A DNA stretch of 64,000 nucleotides. It comes from Bacteroidales bacterium. GTDB taxonomy: Bacteria > Bacteroidota > Bacteroidia > Bacteroidales > P3. The stretch covers positions 78,386 to 142,385 of the forward strand of contig JAILAT010000013.1 of NCBI GenBank assembly GCA_024681475.1. The letters are read 5' to 3'. Position 1 is the stretch's first letter, and every line of letters starts with the position of its first letter. A model generated the notes under the pieces. That model worked only from the letters and a program-made list of their open reading frames with translations. It searched no databases and had not been told where the DNA came from. Position numbers and translations under genes: made by a program. Below, piece after piece: positions 35,938 to 44,741 of this stretch.

Positions 35938-36693
35938 ATGATGAAAAAGATTCTTCTAACCCTCATCGTGCTGCTGCTCGGCGGCAGTGCCTGGAGCCAG
36001 AACCATCAGTATGTGCCCGACTCGGCGGCGCTGGTGGTCGACGGCTATTTGAAACTCCTCAATTTCAAGGCTGTAAAACCCGACAGTATGCTCTACATCG
36101 AGAGCTATATCTACAACCGATCATACCCCGAGGACACCATCGTCATGAAACGCTGGCACGTGGAGCCCTACTACAACCGTGTGGAAGTGTGGCACAAAGA
36201 CACGCTGCAGGATGCCCTGCACGGCAACGCCAAGGATGTGTTCCGCTGGTACAACCAGGAAAAGAAAGCATGGCAAGACCTCTCATTGGCAGGCTATTAT
36301 GATCACCTCTACGCCTACGATTACCGCGGGCCACTCAACGAATGGCGCACCGACGGCAGCGAGCTGTTCTACCAAGGCGTGTGGAACTACAACCACCATG
36401 AAGCCTATCGCATCTTCGTGAAGTCGCCCAGCCGCTACGACCGCTACTATTTGTTTGAAAAAGAGACAGGTCTGCTTTTCCTTATCGACGAGCAGGAGGG
36501 GCACAACCCCGACATGGACACCCACAACGACACGCGTGTGGACTGGCGCGCCATACACGAATACACGCCGCTGGACCTCGTGGTGTTCCCCACCATCGAG
36601 AGCTACCAGAAGGACAACGAGATCACGCTCATCTTCCACAAGATGAAGTACATACCCATTGACATGAGCCTCTTCATAAACGACAAACGATGA
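35938..36693 (+). CDS. Secreted protein of unknown function
   Basis: 251 residues from ATG 35938 (a second ATG follows directly). Signal peptide MMKKILLTLIVLLLGGSAWS, cleavage near WSQ. The mature part is rich in Tyr/Trp and Asp (MLYIESYIYNRSYPEDTIVM, WHVEPYYNRVEVWHKD). It may share the LolA-like fold of its DUF4292 neighbour, since the layout (signal, YIES strand, repeated beta strands ending LVVFPTIESYQKDNEITLIF) looks similar, but this is a guess. I do not recognise a family. Its stop overlaps the tadA start (ATGA). Confidence 0.6.
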   Translation: MMKKILLTLIVLLLGGSAWSQNHQYVPDSAALVVDGYLKLLNFKAVKPDSMLYIESYIYNRSYPEDTIVMKRWHVEPYYNRVEVWHKDTLQDALHGNAKDVFRWYNQEKKAWQDLSLAGYYDHLYAYDYRGPLNEWRTDGSELFYQGVWNYNHHEAYRIFVKSPSRYDRYYLFEKETGLLFLIDEQEGHNPDMDTHNDTRVDWRAIHEYTPLDLVVFPTIESYQKDNEITLIFHKMKYIPIDMSLFINDKR

Positions 36694-37136
36694 GCATTTT
36701 CGACAACGAAGACGAATACTACATGCAGCAGGCCCTGCAGGAGGCCCGCACCGCCTTGGAGGAGGATGAGATACCGATAGGCGCCGTGGTGGTGAGCAAC
36801 GGACGCATCATCGCCCGCGCGCATAACAACACGGAGCGTCTCGCCGACGTCACAGCCCACGCCGAGATGATTGCCTACACCGCAGCCGCCAATGCCCTGG
36901 GTGCCAAATACCTCACCAACTGCACGTTATACGTCACCGTCGAGCCTTGCGCCATGTGTGCAGGCGCAGCAGGATGGACACAGATTGGGCGCATCGTCTA
37001 TGGCGCCCCCGATGCCAAACGGGGATTTGAAAAGCTGGGGCACGCCATGCTGCACCCCAAGACACAAGTCACCTCTGGCGTGCTGGCCGACGAATGCGAG
37101 GCGCTGATGAAACAGTTCTTTCAAGCCAAACGATAA
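36690..37136 (+). CDS. tadA: tRNA-specific adenosine-34 deaminase
   Basis: 148 residues. The zinc-binding and catalytic motifs are TAHAEMIAYT (His and proton-shuttle Glu) and VEPCAMCAGA (two Cys). GAPDAKRGFEKLG follows as in TadA. The enzyme deaminates A34 to inosine in tRNA-Arg(ACG). Overlaps the preceding gene by 4 bp, suggesting translational coupling. Confidence 0.93.
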   Translation: MSIFDNEDEYYMQQALQEARTALEEDEIPIGAVVVSNGRIIARAHNNTERLADVTAHAEMIAYTAAANALGAKYLTNCTLYVTVEPCAMCAGAAGWTQIGRIVYGAPDAKRGFEKLGHAMLHPKTQVTSGVLADECEALMKQFFQAKR

Positions 37137-37244
37137 TTTGACAACCCACATACAGCCAAAACAAGGAGACCGCAACCCCCGGCACGCAATCCAGAATATG
37201 AAAACGACAATCAACAACGACACAAACAATTAAATATCAAAAGT

Positions 37245-38135
37245 ATGAAACCTACATTATTAGTATTGGCCGCTGGCATGGGCAGCCGCTACGGTGGACT
37301 GAAACAGATGGACGGCGTGGGCCCGAACGGTGAAATCATCATGGACTATTCCATCACCGATGCCATCCGTGCCGGCTTCGGCAAGGTGGTCTTCGTCATC
37401 CGCCACAGCTTCGCCGACGAGTTCAAAGCCAAAATCAACGCCGAGCATTTCGGCAACCGCATCGCTGTGGAATTTGTGTATCAGGAGCTTGACAATCTCC
37501 CCGCCGGCTTCAGCGTTCCCGAAGGTCGCGAGAAACCCTGGGGTACAAACCACGCCATCCTGATGGCCAAAGACGCTATCCATGAACCCTTTGCCGCCAT
37601 CAACGCCGACGACTTCTACGGCCGCGACGCATTCCAGGTTTGCGCCGACTTCTTGCGCAGCGTGGAAGGCAAACGTGGCGAATACTGTATGGTGGGCTAC
37701 CGCTTGGAGAACACCCTCTCGGAGAACGGCACCGTGTCGCGTGGCGTATGCAACACCACCGCCGACGGCAAGCTGATAGGCATGACCGAGCGCACCAGCA
37801 TCGGCCGCACCGCCAACGGCATTGAATACAAGGACGACGACGGCTCGATGCACCCACTGGCTGGCGACAGCATCGTGTCGATGAACCTTTTTGGCTTCAC
37901 GCCCGACTATTTCGAATACAGCGAGGCGCTTTTTGTCGATTTCCTGCGTGCCCGTGGCGGCGAGCTGAAGTCGGAATACTACATCCCCTACGCCGTCAAC
38001 ACCTTCTTGGGCGACGGCCGCGCCACGATGAAAGTGCTGCAAACCAGCGCCAAATGGTTTGGCGTGACCTACAAGGAAGACCGTCCGATGGTGGTGGAGC
38101 AGCTGCGCAAGCTGCACGAGCAAGGCGAATACTAG
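37245..38135 (+). CDS. Sugar-phosphate nucleotidyltransferase-like protein
   Basis: 296 residues. The N-terminus LLVLAAGMGSRYGGLKQMDG is the nucleotidyltransferase signature, and FAAINADDFYGRDAF carries the metal-binding Asp. VSMNLFGFTPDYFEY lies in the sugar-binding half. The family is common in Bacteroidetes and resembles UDP-GlcNAc pyrophosphorylase/NTP_transferase enzymes, without the C-terminal beta-helix. Substrate unknown. Followed after 21 bp by a methyltransferase gene. Confidence 0.85.
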   Translation: MKPTLLVLAAGMGSRYGGLKQMDGVGPNGEIIMDYSITDAIRAGFGKVVFVIRHSFADEFKAKINAEHFGNRIAVEFVYQELDNLPAGFSVPEGREKPWGTNHAILMAKDAIHEPFAAINADDFYGRDAFQVCADFLRSVEGKRGEYCMVGYRLENTLSENGTVSRGVCNTTADGKLIGMTERTSIGRTANGIEYKDDDGSMHPLAGDSIVSMNLFGFTPDYFEYSEALFVDFLRARGGELKSEYYIPYAVNTFLGDGRATMKVLQTSAKWFGVTYKEDRPMVVEQLRKLHEQGEY

Positions 38136-38156
38136 CCCCACACCCGCGTGGAGACA

Positions 38157-39335
38157 ATGGATCGATATGACAATATAATATTGTTTGCGCGCACACACGC
38201 GAAGGAAGACCCGTTGCGACTGCTGCTGAGACAAGACGCATACCCCGACGTGGATATGCGTCTTGTCGCGCAACAGATTGAGGGTCTGCAACAAAGCGCC
38301 CGCAAGTGGCCCTTCCTGGCTGCCTGCGAAAGCATCATGTATCCCCCGAAGCTGAATCGCGAGCAGAGCTCGTCGGAGACAACAGCACGCCACAAAACGA
38401 CGCTGCTGCCTGCAGGCCGGCTGCGCATCGCCGACCTGACGGGCGGCATGGGCGTGGACAGTCTCATACTGGCACAACAGGCTGGGAGCCATGTGGACTA
38501 CTGCGAACAGGACGAGTCGCTCTGCGCGCTGATGGAGCACAACAGCAAAGCTCTAGGAATTAGCAACATCACAATCAATCAAGGTGACAGCATGACCTGG
38601 CTGGCCAACTGGCAAGAGCACTTCGACGTGCTCTACATCGACCCGGCGCGGCGTGGCGTCCATGGCGCCAAGGTGTGTGCCTTCGAAGAGTGCACACCCA
38701 ACATCCTGGAGCACAAAAAGATGCTTATGGAGCGAGGCAGCATGCTGATTGTCAAGGCATCGCCCATGATAGACCTACAGCTAGGATGCGCCCAACTGGA
38801 GCACGTGGCGGCGGTACACATCGTCGCCGTGGAAGGCGAGTGCAAGGAGGTGCTTTTCATCTGCCAGGCCGATGCCACCGGAGAGCCCACCATACACTGC
38901 GTCGATTTGCCTGACACAAAAACATTTAGCTTCCTGCGCAGCGAAGAGACTGTCGCCGAAGGGCTCTACAGCGACCACGTGGGCAGGTGGCTCTACAAGC
39001 CCCATGCGGCACTGATGAAAGGAGCGCCCTACAAACTTCTGTCTCAGCGTTATGGCGTAGCCATGCTGGGACGCAACACACACCTCTATACCAGCGACAG
39101 CGCCGTGGAAGATTTCCCCGGACGCCGATTCCGCGTGCTGCAACCGCTGAAGCTCAACAAGAAAGCCGCAGCGGCAGCCCTCCCCGAAAAGAAAGCCCAT
39201 GTCGTCACTGCCAACTACCCTGTTGATGCCGCCGCCTTGCAGAAGCAGCTGGGTCTCAGCGAGGGCGGCGACCTCTTCGTCATCGCTGCCACCGTCGGCA
39301 GCATCCGTGGCGGATGGCTGTGCGAGAAAGCATAG
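38157..39335 (+). CDS. SAM-dependent methyltransferase with THUMP-like C-terminal domain
   Basis: 392 residues from ATG 38157; a GTG three codons earlier is an alternative. The SAM-binding site is IADLTGGMGVDSLILAQQAG (about residues 90-109), followed by YCEQDESLCAL. VLYIDPARRGVHG is the DPPR-like catalytic loop. The C-terminal about 70 residues (FRVLQPLKLNKKAAAAALPE) resemble the THUMP-like domain of Bacteroidetes class I methyltransferases. THUMP domains bind RNA, so an RNA substrate is likely but unproven. Confidence 0.8.
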   Translation: MDRYDNIILFARTHAKEDPLRLLLRQDAYPDVDMRLVAQQIEGLQQSARKWPFLAACESIMYPPKLNREQSSSETTARHKTTLLPAGRLRIADLTGGMGVDSLILAQQAGSHVDYCEQDESLCALMEHNSKALGISNITINQGDSMTWLANWQEHFDVLYIDPARRGVHGAKVCAFEECTPNILEHKKMLMERGSMLIVKASPMIDLQLGCAQLEHVAAVHIVAVEGECKEVLFICQADATGEPTIHCVDLPDTKTFSFLRSEETVAEGLYSDHVGRWLYKPHAALMKGAPYKLLSQRYGVAMLGRNTHLYTSDSAVEDFPGRRFRVLQPLKLNKKAAAAALPEKKAHVVTANYPVDAAALQKQLGLSEGGDLFVIAATVGSIRGGWLCEKA

Positions 39336-39638
39336 AAAAAAAAGCCTTAAAGCGTCCCGAAAAATGTCGGCCGATGCCACAGAAAAGCATCGCTCAAAAA
39401 ACTTTTTAAAAAGAAATCAACAAAAAAATTTGGCCAGAATAAAAATTGTTTGTAATTTTGCAACCTCTAAAAGTGGTGTGCGAAGAGATGATTTACCCGT
39501 TCAATATCTTCGCTACCAGACAGATAGCTTATTGCATAACTAGTCCGTCAAGTTGCGCAATGGGTCGGAAGTCTAGAGAAAAAAGGAATCGGACACTGTG
39601 AAGTGTCGAAAAAATGAACATCATCGTAAAAAGAAAAA
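39336..39638 (+). promoter_or_regulatory. Promoter and structured leader of the rplM operon
   Basis: About 300 bp without a gene. TTTG (39429-39432), 20 bp and TAATTTTG (39453-39460) form an exact Bacteroidetes promoter, so the transcript starts near 39467 and has a leader of about 170 bases. The leader opens with CTCTAAAAG and later holds TCTAGAG, which can pair to close a long structure. Between them is a GCATAACT...GTTGCGCAATG region, and a GACACT/AGTGTC hairpin lies near 39593-39608. I recall a proposed ribosomal-protein leader motif upstream of L13 in Bacteroidia, and this is a likely instance. Confidence 0.6.
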
Positions 39639-40094
39639 ATGAACACATTAAGCTACAAAACAGTATCGGCCAACAAGAACACTGTTCAGAAAGAATGGGT
39701 CTTGATTGATGCAGAGAATCAGACTGTAGGACGCTTGGCCACCCGCGTTGCCAACATCCTCAGAGGCAAGACGAAACCTTGCTACACCCCGCACGTTGAC
39801 TGCGGTGACAATGTTATCATTATCAATGCTGAGAAGGTTGTTTTCACTGGCAAGAAAATGACGGACAAGATTTACCAGCGCTACACGGGCTATCCTGGCG
39901 GACAGCGTGAGACGACACCCGAGAAGGTGTTGGCATCGCATCCTGAGCGCGTGCTGGAGCACGCCATCAAAGGTATGCTGCCCAAGAACCGCTTAGGCGC
40001 ACAGATGTATCGTAACCTGCACGTCTATGCCGGCCCCGAGCATCCGCACCAAGGACAGAACCCCAAACTTATCAATATTAACGACATAAGATAA
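39639..40094 (+). CDS. rplM: 50S ribosomal protein L13
   Basis: 151 residues. Family blocks: WVLIDAENQTVGRLATRVAN near the start, NAEKVVFTGKKMTDKIYQRY, HPERVLEHAIKGMLPKNRLG and LHVYAGPEHPHQGQNP near the end. Structural and early-assembly protein of the large subunit. Followed by rpsI 5 bp downstream, the universal L13-S9 pairing. Confidence 0.97.
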   Translation: MNTLSYKTVSANKNTVQKEWVLIDAENQTVGRLATRVANILRGKTKPCYTPHVDCGDNVIIINAEKVVFTGKKMTDKIYQRYTGYPGGQRETTPEKVLASHPERVLEHAIKGMLPKNRLGAQMYRNLHVYAGPEHPHQGQNPKLININDIR

Positions 40095-40099
40095 TAGCA

Positions 40100-40486
40100 A
40101 TGGAAGTAATCAACACCATAGGTAGAAGAAAAACCGCTGTTGCCCGCGTGTATATGACCCCGGGTACCGGTAAAATCATCGTCAACAAACGCGATTATAA
40201 AGAATATTTCCCCACTGGTCCGCTGCAGTTCATCGTCAACCAGGCCTTCCAGATTGTTGACCAAGAGGGCAAATGGGATGTGAAAGCCAACCTCGACGGT
40301 GGCGGAATCACCGGCCAGGCCGAGGCACTGCGTATGGCCATCGCCCGCGCACTGTGCGAGAACAACCAGGAGGATCGTCCTGCACTGAAAGCCAAGAGCT
40401 TGCTGATGCGTGACCCGCGTATGGTTGAGCGTAAGAAAGCTGGCCAGCCCAAGGCCCGTAAACGCTTCCAGTTCAGCAAACGTTAA
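40100..40486 (+). CDS. rpsI: 30S ribosomal protein S9
   Basis: 128 residues. Starts MEVINTIGRRKTAVARVYMT and ends with the conserved basic tail RKRFQFSKR that reaches the P-site tRNA. The DGGGITGQAEALRMAIARAL block is typical. Follows rplM in the same operon. Confidence 0.97.
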   Translation: MEVINTIGRRKTAVARVYMTPGTGKIIVNKRDYKEYFPTGPLQFIVNQAFQIVDQEGKWDVKANLDGGGITGQAEALRMAIARALCENNQEDRPALKAKSLLMRDPRMVERKKAGQPKARKRFQFSKR

Positions 40487-40700
40487 CAGTCGGCGCCTGC
40501 TGGACGCCATGCGGGACGACCTGAGCACCCTTGGTGCACTACAGGGGCACCGCAAGGCGGAGCAAAAGAAAGACAGTTTAGTATCCAAATTGCAGAGACT
40601 CTGTCTGGTTGCCAGTTCGGCCGCATAATAGCGGCGAAAAACCAGACCCGAAGGACTACCCTGCAATTGGTAACAAGGAAAGTAAACAAAAATAAAAACA
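40487..40700 (+). other. rpsI-rpsB spacer with possible structured leader
   Basis: 214 bp without a gene. The first half is GC-rich with short hairpins (for example CACCCTTGGTG and CAGAGACTCTG). The second half is AT-richer near the rpsB start. No exact promoter is seen. It could hold an rpsB leader or an RNA processing site. Confidence 0.4.
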
Positions 40701-41534
40701 ATGACAGAATTAAAATTCGAAGAATTACTGGACGCAGGTTGCCACTTTGGTCACCTGAAAAGAAAATGGAATCCCAAGATGGCTCCCTACATCTTCAAGG
40801 AGCACAACGGTATTCATGTGATTGATTTGCAGAAAACCATCGTCAAGGCTGACGAGGCTGCCGCTGCCATCAAGCAGATCGCCAAGTCGGGCAAGAAGGT
40901 GCTTTTCGTGGCCACCAAGAAGCAGGCCAAAGACGTCGTCTCCGAGCTGGTGAAGCCCGTTGACATGCCTTTCGTCACCGAGCGTTGGCCTGGTGGTATG
41001 CTGACCAACTTCAGCACCATCCGCAAAGCCGTCAAGAAGATGAACAACTTGGATGCACTGATGCACGACAAAGATTTCAACAATCTGTCGAAGCGCGAGC
41101 GTCTGCAGGTGCAGCGTGAGCGTGCCAAGCTGGACAAGAACCTGGGCAGCATCGCCGACCTGACCCGTCTGCCGAGCGCTCTGTTCGTGGTGGACATCAA
41201 CAAGGAGCACATTGCCGTTGCTGAGGCTCGCCGTCTGAACATCCCCACTTTCGCTATCGTTGATACCAATACGAACCCTGATCTGATTGATTTCCCGATT
41301 CCTGCTAACGATGATGCATCGAAATCAATCGCCGCCATCGTGAAATACATGGTGGAAGCCATTCAGGAAGGTCTGAACGAGCGTATGCTGGACAAAGAGA
41401 ACCACGCTGAAGAAGAGGTTGTTGACGAGGTAGAAGTTACCGAGAACGACAACGAGCCTAAGGCTGAGACCCGCGAGGATGGCCGTCCGCGCCGTCCGCG
41501 TCGCAACGCAGCGCCCAAGAAAAGCGAAGAGTAA
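40701..41534 (+). CDS. rpsB: 30S ribosomal protein S2
   Basis: 277 residues. Family blocks ELLDAGCHFGHLKRKWNPKM (start), ERWPGGMLTNFSTIRKAVKK and PTFAIVDTNTNPDLIDFPIP are present. The C-terminal 45 residues are an acidic then Arg-Pro-rich tail typical of Bacteroidetes S2. Gene order rpsB-tsf is conserved. Confidence 0.97.
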   Translation: MTELKFEELLDAGCHFGHLKRKWNPKMAPYIFKEHNGIHVIDLQKTIVKADEAAAAIKQIAKSGKKVLFVATKKQAKDVVSELVKPVDMPFVTERWPGGMLTNFSTIRKAVKKMNNLDALMHDKDFNNLSKRERLQVQRERAKLDKNLGSIADLTRLPSALFVVDINKEHIAVAEARRLNIPTFAIVDTNTNPDLIDFPIPANDDASKSIAAIVKYMVEAIQEGLNERMLDKENHAEEEVVDEVEVTENDNEPKAETREDGRPRRPRRNAAPKKSEE

Positions 41535-41543
41535 ATAATCAAA

Positions 41544-41572
41544 GGGGACTCCGTCAACGACACAGAGTCCCC
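41544..41572 (+). other. Hairpin between rpsB and tsf
   Basis: An 8-bp perfect stem GGGGACTC/GAGTCCCC with a 13-base loop and no following T run. It lies 10 bp after the rpsB stop. It may be a processing site or an RNA-stabilising element rather than a terminator. Confidence 0.5.
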
Positions 41573-41600
41573 ATAATAAAAGAATAAGGAGAATAATACT

Positions 41601-42590
41601 ATGGCAAATATCACTGCACAACAGGTTAACCAACTGCGCCAACTTACAGGTGTCGGAATGATGGACTGCAAGAAAGCCCTCGTGGAATGCGACGGCGACG
41701 TGGAGAAAGCCATTGAGCTGCTGCGTCAGAAAGGCCAGAAGATGGCCGCCAAACGTGCTGACCGCGACGCCAATGAAGGTTGCGTGCTGGCCAAGAGCGC
41801 AGGCAACTACGGCGCCATCGTGATGCTGAGCTGCGAGACCGACTTCGTGGCCACCAACGCCGATTTCATCGCTTTCACCACCAGCATTCTGGATAGTGCT
41901 ATGGCCAAGCGCCTCACCACCAAGGAGCAGGTGCTCGACATGGACCTCAACGGCCGCAAGGTGAGCGACTGCATCACCGACCAGATTGCCAAGATTGGTG
42001 AGAAGATCGAGCTGGCACACTTCGAGGCTATCGAGGCCGAGGCTGTGTACGCTTACATCCACCCGGGCAACCGTATGGCTTCCATCGCCGGCATGAACAA
42101 GGCTGGATTTGACGAGGTTGGCCACAACGTAGCTATGCAGATTGTTGCTATGCGTCCCGTGGCTCTCGACGAGAACAGCGTGCCGCAGAGCGTGATAGAC
42201 AGCGAATTGAATGTGTACCGCGAGAAGACGAAAGAGGAACTGGTGCAGAAAGCCGTCGATGCTGCTTTGAAGAAAACCGGCATCAACCCCGCACACGTCG
42301 ACAGCGAGGACCACATCAACTCGAACATGGCCAAGGGTTGGATCACCGAGGAACAGGGCAAGACCGCCCGCGAAATCAAGGCTAACGTTGGCGCCGAGAC
42401 CTTAGCTTCGCTGCCCGAGGCAAAGATTGAGAACATTGCCAAGGGCCGTCTGAACAAATTCTTCCAGGAGAACACCCTGATGAATCAGGAGTACATCATG
42501 GAGAGCAAGGTGAGCGTGAAGGATTTCATCGCCCGCACGGACAAAGAGCTGAAGTGCACTGGTTTCAAGCGTCTTGAGCTGGGTGCCTAA
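41601..42590 (+). CDS. tsf: Elongation factor Ts
   Basis: 329 residues. The N-terminal UBA-like part has LRQLTGVGMMDCKKALVECD, and the TDFVATNADF motif (about residue 77) contacts EF-Tu. The protein recharges EF-Tu by nucleotide exchange. Ends the rplM-rpsI-rpsB-tsf run with a strong terminator. Confidence 0.97.
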   Translation: MANITAQQVNQLRQLTGVGMMDCKKALVECDGDVEKAIELLRQKGQKMAAKRADRDANEGCVLAKSAGNYGAIVMLSCETDFVATNADFIAFTTSILDSAMAKRLTTKEQVLDMDLNGRKVSDCITDQIAKIGEKIELAHFEAIEAEAVYAYIHPGNRMASIAGMNKAGFDEVGHNVAMQIVAMRPVALDENSVPQSVIDSELNVYREKTKEELVQKAVDAALKKTGINPAHVDSEDHINSNMAKGWITEEQGKTAREIKANVGAETLASLPEAKIENIAKGRLNKFFQENTLMNQEYIMESKVSVKDFIARTDKELKCTGFKRLELGA

Positions 42591-42628
42591 ACCCTCAAAC
42601 CATTGAACGAATCGCTATTTGAAATGAA

Positions 42629-42660
42629 AGCGGTTGTGCTGAAGCGCAACCGCTTTTTTT
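42629..42660 (+). terminator. Terminator after tsf
   Basis: An 8-bp stem AGCGGTTG/CAACCGCT, extended by GC pairs inside the loop, is followed by a run of T reaching 42660. Confidence 0.85.
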
Positions 42661-42673
42661 GAAAGAAGGACCG

Positions 42674-43351
42674 ATGTCGAAGAAGAGCAAGAAGAAATAT
42701 TACGTAGTGTGGCAAGGCCAAAAGCCGGGCATCTATGAGACATGGGAAGAATGCAAGGCGCAGACACAAGGTGTAAACGGCGCCAAGTACAAATCCTACG
42801 ACACCCTTGAGAGTGCCGAGGAGGCCTACAAGCTGGGCTGGCAGATGGCAGCCAGCATGGCCGCGCCATCGGAAAGCCCGTCGAGCATCCTGACTGTCAA
42901 CGACGAAGGCATGACGGTGGTACGTCCCCAGGCAGGTGTCGAACCGCCTGTTCTCAACGCCATTGCCGTCGACGCTGCCTGCAGCGGCAATCCGGGCGTC
43001 ATGGAATATCAAGGTGTATTCATCGCCACACGGACACGTCTGTTTCATTTCAAAGCACCTCTGGGCACCAACAATATCGGCGAATTTCTGGCCATCGTAC
43101 ATGGTCTCGCCTACATAAAGAAGCATCATCTGGAACAGATGATTCTCTACTCCGATTCGGTCAACGCCATGAAGTGGGTTGCCGAGAAATGTTGCCGCAC
43201 CAAACTGCCGCTTACTCCCGAGACGGAGCAACTCTACGACGTCATCCGCCGCGCCGAAGCCTGGCTGCACAACAACACCTATACCACCGAGATACGCAAG
43301 TGGGACACTGAAAAATGGGGCGAGATTCCCGCCGACTTCAACCGCAAATAG
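42674..43351 (+). CDS. Ribonuclease H family protein with N-terminal viroplasmin (hybrid-binding) domain
   Basis: 225 residues from ATG 42674; the frame opens earlier at a TTG inside the terminator. The N-terminal hybrid-binding domain is KYYVVWQGQKPGIYETWEEC with FKSYDT-type residues after it (about 5-50). The RNase H domain begins IAVDAACSGNPGVMEYQG (catalytic Asp). NNIGEFLAIVHGLAYI carries the Glu, LYSDSVNAMKW the second Asp, and a last acidic residue is likely in the C-terminal WDTEKWGEIPADF. It would cleave RNA in RNA-DNA hybrids. Followed by prmC. Confidence 0.88.
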   Translation: MSKKSKKKYYVVWQGQKPGIYETWEECKAQTQGVNGAKYKSYDTLESAEEAYKLGWQMAASMAAPSESPSSILTVNDEGMTVVRPQAGVEPPVLNAIAVDAACSGNPGVMEYQGVFIATRTRLFHFKAPLGTNNIGEFLAIVHGLAYIKKHHLEQMILYSDSVNAMKWVAEKCCRTKLPLTPETEQLYDVIRRAEAWLHNNTYTTEIRKWDTEKWGEIPADFNRK

Positions 43352-43373
43352 TGCACCCCTACCCCACAGCAGT

Positions 43374-44270
43374 ATGAATACCCGAGAGATGCATATCCCA
43401 TCGAACAAAGTGCGCGACATCGAGCGCTACATGCTCTACGAACTGGCTGCACAGTATCCCGAGGGCGAAATCCGCACCTTCATCAGAATATTGTTCGACG
43501 CTTATCTGGGCTGGGACACCACACAGCTGCTGATGCACCGCGAAGAAAGTATCAACCAGTCGGACCTGCTGAAGTTCCACTGGGCCACCGAGGCGCTAAA
43601 ACAGCGTCGCCCCATACAGCACATCGTGGGCTGGGCCGATTTCTGTGGGCTACGGATAAAGGTGACACCCGACACGCTGATTCCCCGTCCCGAGACAGAA
43701 GAAATCGTCGAGTGGATCATCAAAAACAAAACAAACAGACAGCACATCATCGATTTGTGTACCGGCAGTGGATGTATAGCCATCGCGCTGAAACAGAGAA
43801 TACGCGAAGCCGACATCTGGGCCATGGACATCTCCGAAAAAGCGTTGCGCGTGGCGCAAGAGAATGCACAAACCCATAACACCGGCATCCACTTCCTGCA
43901 AGGCGACTTGCTGAAGCCTGGCACGTGGCGCCCATTGCACGAGAGTCAGCAAACGCCCTGCACTTTCGACCTGATTGTCAGCAACCCGCCATACATCCGT
44001 GAGGCTGAGCGTGCTGCCATGGACGCCAATGTCAAAGACTATGAACCTGCGCTTGCGCTCTTCGTCCCCGACAGCGACCCCCTGCGTTTTTACAGAGCCA
44101 TTGCCGAATTCGCCCAGCAGCACCTCAGCGATGAAGGTACCATCGTTGCCGAAATCAACGAAGCCCTCGGCAGTGAGACAATTCAATTATTTGAAAAATA
44201 CGGCTTTGCGACAACCATTCACGAAGATTTCCGAGGCAATCCGCGGATGCTGGAGGCAGAGAAGAGTTAA
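43374..44270 (+). CDS. prmC: Peptide chain release factor N5-glutamine methyltransferase
   Basis: 298 residues from ATG 43374; the frame is open further upstream but that part overlaps the RNase H gene and has no PrmC similarity. PrmC blocks: PIQHIVGWADFCGLRIKVTP, TLIPRPETEEIVEWI, IDLCTGSGCIAIALKQ (SAM site) and LIVSNPPYIREAE with the catalytic NPPY. It methylates the GGQ glutamine of release factors. It converges with dtd, one base apart. Confidence 0.95.
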   Translation: MNTREMHIPSNKVRDIERYMLYELAAQYPEGEIRTFIRILFDAYLGWDTTQLLMHREESINQSDLLKFHWATEALKQRRPIQHIVGWADFCGLRIKVTPDTLIPRPETEEIVEWIIKNKTNRQHIIDLCTGSGCIAIALKQRIREADIWAMDISEKALRVAQENAQTHNTGIHFLQGDLLKPGTWRPLHESQQTPCTFDLIVSNPPYIREAERAAMDANVKDYEPALALFVPDSDPLRFYRAIAEFAQQHLSDEGTIVAEINEALGSETIQLFEKYGFATTIHEDFRGNPRMLEAEKS

Positions 44271-44271
44271 A

Positions 44272-44730
44272 TCAGAAGTCACGCTCGTGCGAATCCACGA
44301 TGATGGTCACAGGGCCATCGTTGACCAACGCCACCTTCATATCGGCACCGAACACACCTGTCGCAACTGGCAGGCACGCTGTTTTCTCCAAAGTATCTAC
44401 AAAAGAATTATATAGCGGCACCGCCACCTCGGGGCGCGAAGCCCTGATATAGCTGGGACGATTGCCCTTCTTGGTAGAGGCCATCAAGGTAAACTGGCTG
44501 ACAACCAGCAGCTGCGCTCCTGGTACAGCCGTAATGGGATTATTCATCACTCCATTCTCGTCGTCGAAAACACGCAGATTGGAAATCTTGTTGCAGAGGT
44601 ATTCCACATCCTCGGCGCCGTCGCGATCCTCGATGCCCACCAGAATGAGAAGGCCCATCCCTATTTGGGAATGGACAGTGCCGCAGATGGTCACGGAGGC
44701 CGATGTAACACGTTGAACTACAACTCGCAT
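44272..44730 (-). CDS. dtd: D-aminoacyl-tRNA deacylase
   Basis: 152 residues. The two signatures are LLVVSQFTLMAS (SQxT, residues near 80) and VALVNDGPVTIIVDS (cross-subunit GP-cisPro motif). The start MRVVVQRVTSASVTI is typical. It hydrolyses D-aminoacyl and Gly-tRNA(Ala) mischarged products. Last gene of a minus-strand run, 11 bp after uvrD. Confidence 0.95.
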   Translation of the reverse strand: MRVVVQRVTSASVTICGTVHSQIGMGLLILVGIEDRDGAEDVEYLCNKISNLRVFDDENGVMNNPITAVPGAQLLVVSQFTLMASTKKGNRPSYIRASRPEVAVPLYNSFVDTLEKTACLPVATGVFGADMKVALVNDGPVTIIVDSHERDF

Positions 44731-44741
44731 AATATCAGTAC

